The notes beneath the pieces were generated by a model that was not told the origin of the DNA, ran no database searches, and worked only from the letters and a program-made list of their open reading frames with translations. A stretch of 64,000 nucleotides of DNA from Paracoccaceae bacterium (lineage in GTDB: Bacteria; Pseudomonadota; Alphaproteobacteria; Rhodobacterales; Rhodobacteraceae). Positions 28,826 through 37,100 of this stretch are shown piece by piece (positions within the stretch are counted from its first letter, which is position 1; each line of letters starts with the position of its first letter). The DNA is taken from assembly GCA_011620265.1 (NCBI GenBank), contig WOZM01000272.1, positions 22,124-86,123 of the forward strand. Reading direction: 5' to 3'. The position numbers were made by a program, and so were the translations under genes.

Positions 28826-28836
28826 CACCCCGAACC

Positions 28837-28854
28837 GGGCCGCTTCGGCGGCCC
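28837..28854 (+). terminator. Putative serA terminator hairpin
   Basis: GGGCCGC-TTCG-GCGGCCC perfect stem with UUCG tetraloop 12 nt after the serA stop; weak T-tract. Confidence 0.6.
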
Positions 28855-29115
28855 GCTTCATCTGTGGCACCAATCCGGTCGCCGGCCGGATGAGCGACCG
28901 CGCCGGCGAGATGATGAATTGTCCGAGCCTGATGCCGCATGCCTTCCGCACCGGGCCGGAAGGGCTCCTCGCGCTCTGGCGATCAAGCGGCGACGTGACC
29001 CCCCATTCCTACGCTTTCCTGCCGGTCCCGCAGGCCCTGATCGGCCGAGATTGCCGCATTGCATCCCCCGAGCGGCTCGCGATAGGGTCCGCCCGACTTC
29101 AGGGCGGGACGGACC

Positions 29116-29856
29116 ATGCGCACCTACGCGATCGGCGACATCCACGGCGCTCTCGACAAGCTCGAGGCCGCGCACCGGCTGATCGCGGCCGACCGCGCCG
29201 TGACCGGCGATGCCGTGGCGCCCGTGGTCCATATCGGCGATCTGGTGGATCGTGGCCCCGACAGCCGGGGCGTGATCGACTACCTCATGCGCGGTATCGC
29301 CGGCGGCGCGCCCTGGATCGCCCTCAAGGGCAATCACGACCGCATGTTCGAACGCTTCCTCGGCGATCCCGACAGCCACGATCCGGGCTTGCGCGAAAGC
29401 CTGCACTGGATCGACCCGCGCCTCGGCGGCGGGACGACGCTTGCCTCCTACGGGGTCGAAGGCGCCGGCGAACGGCTGCTCTTCGACCTGCACGACGAGG
29501 CGGTTGCCGCCGTGCCGCAGACTCATGTCGCCTTCCTTGGCGGGCTGAAGCTTCACTACCGGCGCGGTGCAGCCTTGTTCGTCCATGCCGGCATCCGGCC
29601 GGGCGTTCCCCTCGACCGGCAGACCGAGGACGACCTTCTCTGGATCCGCCGGGACTTCCTCGACGATACCAGCGATCACGGGATGCTCGTGGTGCATGGC
29701 CATACCCCGGTCGAGGCCGCCTCCCACTACGGCAATCGCGTCAACATCGACACCGGCGCCGGCTACGGCAGGCCTCTGACCGCCGTGGTGATCGAGGGCG
29801 ACCAGGTCTGGCACCTGACCGGGGACGGCCGCGCGCCGATCCTGCCGCCGGGCTGA
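29116..29856 (+). CDS. Serine/threonine-type metallophosphatase
   Basis: GDIHGALDKL, GDLVDRGPDSRGVIDYL, LKGNHDRM, VHGHTPVE. Confidence 0.92.
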   Translation: MRTYAIGDIHGALDKLEAAHRLIAADRAVTGDAVAPVVHIGDLVDRGPDSRGVIDYLMRGIAGGAPWIALKGNHDRMFERFLGDPDSHDPGLRESLHWIDPRLGGGTTLASYGVEGAGERLLFDLHDEAVAAVPQTHVAFLGGLKLHYRRGAALFVHAGIRPGVPLDRQTEDDLLWIRRDFLDDTSDHGMLVVHGHTPVEAASHYGNRVNIDTGAGYGRPLTAVVIEGDQVWHLTGDGRAPILPPG

Positions 29857-29954
29857 GGGCGGGGCTTGATGCCGGCCTGCATTCGGTGCTTCATCGCCGC
29901 CATGACCCCGCCCGCCTTTTCGACGCGACATCCCGTCCGGGCCGGAGCCGGACG

Positions 29955-30803
29955 ATGAGTGCCGCCGACCGCCCGCGCCGGCGCCACGGCCCGCTCACGC
30001 TCTTCAGCCATCCGCGCCTTGTCCGGCACCGGATCGCCGATCCGCGATGGGTGCTGCCGGACCTGACCATCGCGGTCCTGTCGGATTTCCATGTCTGCCG
30101 CCCCTGGACGCCGCTGTCGGCGCTCAGGCGGATCGTGGCGATGACCAATGCGCTGAAACCCGACCTGATCCTCCTGCCCGGCGATTTCATCGCCGACCGC
30201 AACCTGCCGGCGCGGAGCGTTCCGGCCGCCCTGATCGTCGCCGAACTCGCGCCGCTGACCGCGCCCCTTGGCGTCGCCGCCGTCCTCGGCAATCACGACT
30301 GGTGGGATTGCGCCCTCGCGCGGCAGAGCGACTTCGCCCGCAACTCCGTCGTCGAGGCGCTGGAGGCGAGCCGTATCGCGCTTCTGTCGAACCGGGCGAT
30401 GCGGGTCGAGTTCGGCGGCGGCGCGTTCTGGCTCGCCGGGATCGACAGCCAGCGCGCCCTCAGGCGGCGCGGTCATCCGGGCCTCCACGATCCCGAGGCC
30501 GCCTTCGCCGAGGTGCCGCCCGGCGCCCCGGCGATCCTCATGGCGCATGAGCCCGACTATTTCGCGACGAACGATCCGCGCGCCTTTCTCCAGATCAGCG
30601 GCCATACCCATGGCGGCCAGATGAATGTCGGCGGCTGGCGGCCGCTGACGCCCTCGGCCTACGGGTCGCGCTACGGTTGGGGGCATATCCGCGAAGGCGG
30701 GCGGCACCTCGTCGTCTCGGGCGGCATCGGCTATTCGGGGTTCCCGCTCAGGATCCTCCAGCCGCCCGAGATCACGCTAGTCATGCTGCAGCGCGGCGTG
30801 TAG
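29955..30803 (+). CDS. Metallophosphoesterase (YaeI/YkuE-like)
   Basis: LSDFHVCRPW, LPGDFIAD, VLGNHDWW, SGHTHGGQ motifs; start set at ATG 29955. Confidence 0.9.
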   Translation: MSAADRPRRRHGPLTLFSHPRLVRHRIADPRWVLPDLTIAVLSDFHVCRPWTPLSALRRIVAMTNALKPDLILLPGDFIADRNLPARSVPAALIVAELAPLTAPLGVAAVLGNHDWWDCALARQSDFARNSVVEALEASRIALLSNRAMRVEFGGGAFWLAGIDSQRALRRRGHPGLHDPEAAFAEVPPGAPAILMAHEPDYFATNDPRAFLQISGHTHGGQMNVGGWRPLTPSAYGSRYGWGHIREGGRHLVVSGGIGYSGFPLRILQPPEITLVMLQRGV

Positions 30804-30837
30804 ATTGCCGCCGGCAATTACCTGAGGGAGAAGAGAC

Positions 30838-32016
30838 ATGAGCGACGACATCGTGATCCTGTCCGGCGCGCGCACCGCGATCGGGACATTCGGCGGGGCG
30901 CTGGCCGGAATGGCGCCGATCGACATCGCCACCGTGGCCGCGAAGGCCGCGCTGGAGCGGGCGGGGGTAGAGGGCGACCGCATCGGCCATGTGGTCTTCG
31001 GCCATGTGATCAACACCGAACCGCGCGACATGTATCTCAGCCGCGTCGCCGCGATCCAGGCCGGGGTGCCGAACGGCACGCCGGCGATGAACGTCAACCG
31101 GCTCTGCGGTTCAGGCGTGCAGGCCATCGTCTCCTGTGTGCAGTCGCTGATGCTCGGCGACGCCGATTTCGCACTCGCCGGCGGGGCCGAGAACATGAGC
31201 CGCTCGCCTTATGCACTTCAGGCTGCGCGCTGGGGCCAGAAAATGGGCGACACCAAGGCGCTCGACATGATGACCGGGGCGCTGACCTGTCCGTTCGGCA
31301 CCGGCCATATGGGGGTGACAGCCGAGAACGTCGCGAAGGAACACGACGTGACCCGCGCCGAGCAGGACGCCTTCGCGATGGAAAGCCAGGTCCGCGCGGC
31401 GAAGGCGATCGCCGAGGGCCGGTTCAAGGATCAGATCGTCCCGGTGGAGATCGCCTCGCGCAAGGGCACAGTCGTCTTCGACACGGACGAGCATCCGAAG
31501 GCGACGAGCCTCGAGGCGCTGGGCGGGCTGAAGACGGTGTTCCAGAAGGACGGCACGGTGACCGCCGGCAATGCCTCAGGCATCAACGACGGCGCGGGGG
31601 CCGTGGTTCTGGCGCGGGCCTCGGCCGCCGCGAAGGCCGGGCTGAAGCCCCGCGCCCGGATCCTCGGCTACGCCCATGCCGGGGTGCGACCCGAGGTGAT
31701 GGGCATCGGCCCGGTGCCGGCGGTCGAGACGCTCCTCGCGCGCACCGGCCTCTCGGTCGGCGATTTCGACGTGATCGAATCGAACGAGGCTTTCGCGGCG
31801 CAGGCTCTGGCAGTGTCGAAGGAGCTCGGCTTCGATCCGGCGAAGGTGAACCCCAATGGCGGCGCCATCGCACTTGGCCATCCGGTCGGCGCCACCGGCG
31901 CGATCCTCGCCGTGAAGGCGCTTTACGAGCTGGAGCGCATCGGCGGCAAGCGGGCGCTGATCACCATGTGCATCGGCGGCGGCCAGGGTATCGCGCTCGC
32001 CATCGAGCGGATCTGA
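30838..32016 (+). CDS. Acetyl-CoA C-acyltransferase (thiolase)
   Basis: NRLCGSGVQAIVSCVQ (active Cys), NPNGGAIALGHPVGATGA, CIGGGQGIA. Confidence 0.96.
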   Translation: MSDDIVILSGARTAIGTFGGALAGMAPIDIATVAAKAALERAGVEGDRIGHVVFGHVINTEPRDMYLSRVAAIQAGVPNGTPAMNVNRLCGSGVQAIVSCVQSLMLGDADFALAGGAENMSRSPYALQAARWGQKMGDTKALDMMTGALTCPFGTGHMGVTAENVAKEHDVTRAEQDAFAMESQVRAAKAIAEGRFKDQIVPVEIASRKGTVVFDTDEHPKATSLEALGGLKTVFQKDGTVTAGNASGINDGAGAVVLARASAAAKAGLKPRARILGYAHAGVRPEVMGIGPVPAVETLLARTGLSVGDFDVIESNEAFAAQALAVSKELGFDPAKVNPNGGAIALGHPVGATGAILAVKALYELERIGGKRALITMCIGGGQGIALAIERI

Positions 32017-32038
32017 CCTGTCTGGCGGGACCGGCTCA

Positions 32039-32057
32039 GGGGGCATCGAGCCCCCTT
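32039..32057 (+). terminator. Putative terminator after thiolase gene
   Basis: GGGGGC-ATCGA-GCCCCC-TT hairpin. Confidence 0.55.
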
Positions 32058-32058
32058 C

Positions 32059-32096
32059 GCCGGGCCTCCGGCGGGGATATTTTCGGCAAGATGAAG
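32059..32096. repeat. Dispersed intergenic element GCCGGGCCTCCGGCGGGGATATTTTCGGCAAGATGAAG
   Basis: Hairpin GCCGG-gcct-CCGGC followed by GGGGATATTTTCGGCAAGATGAAG; related to 24802-24830 element. Confidence 0.55.
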
Positions 32097-32097
32097 T

Positions 32098-34131
32098 TCA
32101 GGGGCGGAGCGTCACGGTAGAGGTGGCGCTTCGGCCTTTTGCGTCGATGACCGAGAGGGTGAGGTAGCCCTCGCCGGGCGCGGGGAGGCAGGTTTCGCGG
32201 GCCCGGGCGGCGAGGATCAGCGGCGCGCCGTTGGCGAGCCAGGTGAAGGGCGGGGTGCCGCCCCGGACCTTGAGGGCGAGGCGGTCGGGGGTCTCGACCT
32301 TCGCCCCGTCGGGAGGGAAGGCGATTTCCGGGCCGTCGGAGGCGGTAGCGAAGGCCGCACCGCGCGGGCGGAAGCGTTGCAAGGGTTGCGGCAGGCGGGC
32401 GTTCGGCAGGATCAGTGTCGCGGGCGGTGGCGGTGGCAGCGGGTCGAGCGCAGGTTTCGTCCTTGCGAAGGTTTCGAAGAGGATCGGCGCCGCGAGGTCG
32501 CCACCGAAGGCGCCGGGGACCGAAGCGCCGTCGGCCCGTCCCATCCAGACCCCCGCGACATGGCGCCCGTCGAAGCCGATCGCCCAGGCGTCGCGGTGGC
32601 CGTAGCTGGTGCCGGTCTTGTAGGCGAGCCGGTTGGCGGGGGCATTGGGCGGCGGCGGCAGGCCGGCGAGGATATCGGCGGTGAGCCAGGCCGCCTCGCG
32701 CCCGAAGAGCCGCTGGTCGAGCGGAGCGGCCGCCCCGGCCCGGGCCGAGAGCCGGATCGGCGCGCCAAGTCGGGCGAGAGCCGCGTAGCCTTGCACCAGG
32801 TCTTCCAGCGTCACCCCGACGCCGCCGAGCGCCACCGCGAGGCCGGGCTGGCCGCCGGGCAAGACCGGGTCGACGCCGGCGCGCCGGAGCGTGGCGATCA
32901 GCCGGGCGGGGCCGAGCGCCTCGGTCAGGCTCACCACCGGGATGTTGAGCGACAGGTGCAGCGCCTCGCGGACCGGGATCGTGCCGCGGAAGCCGCGGTC
33001 GAAATTCTGCGGGGCATAGCTGCCGAAGGCGGTGGGCCGGTCCTCGATCAGGGTCTCGGGATGGGCGAGGCCTTCGTCGAAGGCGAGCGCGTAGACGAAG
33101 GGTTTCAGCGTCGAGCCGGGCGAGCGGATGGCGCGGGTCATGTCGACGAACCCGGCGCGCCGGTCGTCGGTCCAGTCGGGCGAGCCGACCGAGGCGAGAA
33201 TCTCGCCGGTCCGGTGATCCGCAACGAGGATGGCGAGCGAGTTTCGGCTGGCCGCGCCGCCGCCCGCGCGGGCGGCGAGCGCCTCGAGCCGGGCCTGGAG
33301 CCCGGCCTCGATGGTGGTCGTGATCCGCCGGGCGAGGGGATCCTCCCGCCGCAGCCGCTCGGCAAGGTGAGGGCTGAGCGCGGGGAAGGGCTTGCGCATG
33401 GCCGGCACCGGCTCGGTCAGCGCCGCCGCCGCGCGGTCCGCGGTCAGGATGCCGGCCCCGGTCATGCGGACGAGCACCCGCGCCCGGGCCTCGGCGGCGG
33501 CGGCGCCGAAGCGGTCGGGCCGCCGGGTTTCAGGCGATTGCGGCAGCGCCACGAGAAGCGCCGCCTCGGCCGGCGTCAGCCGCCGCGGCTCCTTGCCGAG
33601 CCAGGCGAGCGACGCCGCGCGGATGCCTTCGAGATTGCCGCCATAGGGCGCAAGCCTGAGGTAGAGGCCGAGGATCTCCGCCTTCGTCAGCCGCCGCTCC
33701 AGCGCCAGCGCCACCCGCATCTGCCGGAGCTTGCCGCCGAGCCTGCCGGTTCCGCTTTCCTCCAGAAGCCGCGCCACCTGCATCGTCAGCGTCGATCCGC
33801 CCGAGACGAAGCGGCCCTGAGTGACGGCCTGCACCCCGGCGCGGAGAAGTGCGATGGGATCGACGCCGGAATGGTCGCGGAACCGCCTGTCCTCGTAGGC
33901 GATGAGCATGTCGAGAAACAGCGGATCGACCGGGCCGGGATCGAGCCGCCAGCGCCCGTCCGCCACGGTGAAGGCGCGTAGGAGCGTGCCGTCGCGGGCG
34001 ACGACCTCGGTTCCGGTCTCGATGGTCAGCGCCGGCAGGTCGGTCCGCGCGATCCAGAGGTCGGCCGCATCCCGCGCCCAGGCGGCCGCGAGAAGCGCGG
34101 CGGCAAGAACGAGGGGTGCGGCGCGTCTCAC
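32098..34131 (-). CDS. pbpC: Penicillin-binding protein 1C
   Basis: YEDRRFRDHSGVDPIALLRAGVQ...GGSTLTMQVARLLE; SPGSTLKPFVYALAF; KTGTSYGHRDAW; C-terminal BiPBP_C-like. Confidence 0.95.
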   Translation of the reverse strand: MRRAAPLVLAAALLAAAWARDAADLWIARTDLPALTIETGTEVVARDGTLLRAFTVADGRWRLDPGPVDPLFLDMLIAYEDRRFRDHSGVDPIALLRAGVQAVTQGRFVSGGSTLTMQVARLLEESGTGRLGGKLRQMRVALALERRLTKAEILGLYLRLAPYGGNLEGIRAASLAWLGKEPRRLTPAEAALLVALPQSPETRRPDRFGAAAAEARARVLVRMTGAGILTADRAAAALTEPVPAMRKPFPALSPHLAERLRREDPLARRITTTIEAGLQARLEALAARAGGGAASRNSLAILVADHRTGEILASVGSPDWTDDRRAGFVDMTRAIRSPGSTLKPFVYALAFDEGLAHPETLIEDRPTAFGSYAPQNFDRGFRGTIPVREALHLSLNIPVVSLTEALGPARLIATLRRAGVDPVLPGGQPGLAVALGGVGVTLEDLVQGYAALARLGAPIRLSARAGAAAPLDQRLFGREAAWLTADILAGLPPPPNAPANRLAYKTGTSYGHRDAWAIGFDGRHVAGVWMGRADGASVPGAFGGDLAAPILFETFARTKPALDPLPPPPPATLILPNARLPQPLQRFRPRGAAFATASDGPEIAFPPDGAKVETPDRLALKVRGGTPPFTWLANGAPLILAARARETCLPAPGEGYLTLSVIDAKGRSATSTVTLRP

Positions 34132-37100
34132 TCCGTCACCATGACCCGCCCGGTCGCGGTCCGGGCCCGGTAGTCGGGCCGGTACATGTCCTCGACGCTC
34201 GCCGCCGGCTGGTGGAAGCTCCCGGGCGAGATCGCGCGGAGGATATAGGCCAGCCGGAACGGTGCGTCAGAGGTCCAGTCGACGGCGGCGAGGAAGCGGT
34301 CCTGCCGGAACTCGGCGGTCCGCGTCTCGGCGGTGTCGAGCCAGTCGAGGGCCGCGATATCGCCGGCGCGGATCAGCGCGGGGTTGTCGATCTCGAAGCC
34401 CGCCGGCAGGGGATCGCTGACCATCAGCCGGGCCTCGCCCGCGCCGTGCGGCGTCACCTCGATCACCGCGACGAGGCGGGTTCCTTGCGGAACCGTCGCG
34501 ATATCGACCGGCGCGCCTTCGGCCGTGTAGTAGCTCCGCGCGATGGAGTAGCCCTTGCCGCCCGCCGGCTCCGGCTCCACCGGCACGCCGAAGGTCGTCA
34601 GCGTCACGGTGGCCGGCCTTTCGGTGCCGTTGGCGATCACCTGCGGGGCGGCGGCCGCGGCCTCCAGCACCCGGACGAGGGGGCCGGTGACGGGCGCGCC
34701 GTTCACCGTGAAGCCCTCGGCCCCCGGCCGGTCGATCAGCGCATGGGTGGCCAGAAGCGCCCAGGTCGCCTCCTGCGTCGAAAGCCGCTGGCCGGCGAGG
34801 CCGGTCGCCACCCGGTCGCCGAGCGCGTCGGGATCGACAGCCCCCGACCCCGCCTCCGAGGCCAGCGCCAGAAGCGCTGTCGCATCGCGCAGGTTGGTGC
34901 CGTAATCGGCGCGCCAAAGCTGCGCCTCGGCGCCGGGCACCGCCAGCAGCCGTGCCGCCTGCGCGAACATCGCATCCGCCCGGCGCTGGTCGCCGTAGGA
35001 GGCGAGCGCCGCGCCAAGCTGCGCCGCCGCGATCGGCGTGTCGAAGGCCGCGGCCTTCACGTCGGCATAGTAGCGCAGATCGCCCACCGCCGCCGCGCCT
35101 TCCCGCGCCAGCACCATCAGCGCATAGGCGTAAGCCCCGCCGCCTTCGTCGAAATCCGGTGCGTAGTTGATCTGGTTGCGCAGGTTGTCCATCGCGTTGC
35201 GGAATGCAACGTCCGGCACCGCATGGCCCTGCGCTTTCGCCCGGCTGAGGAAATCGGTGACATAGGCGTCGAGCCAGAGATCCCCGGCATCCGCATACCA
35301 GAGCCCGAAGGCGCCGTTGGAGGCCTGGTTGAGCAGGATCGCCGATATGCTCTCCTCCACCCGCCTGGCGATATCGGCGGTGCCACCGGCACCCATCGCC
35401 GCCGCCACCTCGTCGAAATAGAGCAGCGGCAATGCCTTCGACGTGAGTTGCTCGGTGCAGCCGTAGGGGTAGGCGTCGAGGGTGGCGAGCAGCCCCGGCG
35501 CGTCGAAGCGGGCGAGCGGCCCGACGGCGAGCGTCGCGCGGCCCGATCCGGGCAGCAGCCCCGCAAAGACATTCTCGTCGAGCGTGAAGCTTGCCCCGGC
35601 CGCGAGGTCGAAGCGGTTCTGCCGCGCGATTTCCGGGTCGTTGGCCTGAACCGGGATCGTCAGCTCCTTCACCAGTTGCCGGCCATCGGGAGTTGTCAGC
35701 GCCACCCGGATGCTGCCCGGCCCCTCGCCCGCCCCCGCGGTCAGCGGAACCGAAACCTCGGCCTTGCCGTTCTCGGCCAGGTCGACGCCGGACGGTGCGG
35801 ACCCGAGCGCCAGCCCCTCGGCCGTCACGTCGAGGCCCATCCGGCCGGACGGCCCGGTCGCATGGACGATCTCGAGCAGCAGCCGCGCCTCGTCGCCGGG
35901 GGCGAGGAACCGCGGCACCGAAGCCGTGACCACGACCGGATCGCGCACCAGCACCTCGGCCTCGGCCTGACCTACGGCCGTGGCGGACCAGACCACCGCC
36001 ATCAGCCGCACCGTGCCGTTGAAGCTCGGCAACTGGAACCCGGTCCGCGCATAGCCGTCCGCGCCGACCGCGAGGGGGCCGGAAAAATAGGCGACCAGCT
36101 CCTCGGTCGGTGGCGGCGCCTGCATCCTGAGGCCGGTCGCCGCGTCGCCGCCGGACCGGACGGCGCCCATCACCCCGGTTCGCCCGTCGATCAGCCGCCC
36201 GTAAAGGTCGCGGATGCCGATGCCGAGCTTCCGTTGCCCGAAATAATGCCCCTCGGGGTCGGGCGCGGTGAAGCCGGTGAGGTTGAGGATACCCACGTCG
36301 ACGGCGGCGATGGTGGCGAAGACCTCCGCGCCCTCCGCGCCGTCCACCTTCAGCGCGACCGGCAACGGCCCGCGCGGGTCGGCCTCGGACGCCACCTCGA
36401 ACGACGCCGACAGCTTCCGCGCGCCGGGATCGACCGGCGCGTAGGAGAGGCCGAGCGCCCGCGCCGGAACCCGCCCCGCCTCTTCGGCGAGGGGACGCAC
36501 GACCGAGGCGGTGACATAGGCGCCCGCGCCCCAGTCGTCCGTCACCGGCAGCTCGATCACGTTCTCGCCCGCCGTGACCGGCACCGCCTTCATGTCGATG
36601 AGCCGGTTCGACAGCACCGTGACCAAGGCCACGCCCGCCGCCCTCGGTTCAATCTTCAGTCGCGCCGTGTCGCCCGGCCGATAAGCCTCCTTGTCGAGCG
36701 CGACAGTCAGCGTATCCGGCGTCTCGGCCGCGTCGGCGGGGGCGTACCAGCCCGCGTAGAACTCCACCGAGGCGGCGGAATAGGCGCCGTCCGTCGCCTC
36801 CACGACCAGCTCGTAATTACCCCAGCCGACGGCTGCGGAAATCCCGGTGGCGCCCGCCGCCGTCAGGTCCGCCTCTCCCTCGGCGATGCGCGAACGCGTC
36901 GTGGTCACTTCCCAGTTCCAGTTGCCGTAGAGCGAATACCACTGGTAGTTCGTCTCGATCCGGTTGAGCGTCCAACGCACCTGCCGCGCCGCCAGCGTCT
37001 CGTCCGGTCCGACCGCGATCAGGTCGAACCGAGCCTCTGCGCCTTCCGGGACGGTGCCGTCCTCGAAGAGGGGCTTGACGCCGATCACCGGCGCGTCGGG

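Noticed and set aside
27158-28951. 597-aa - strand ORF
   Set aside because: Antisense to serA; shadow ORF composition.
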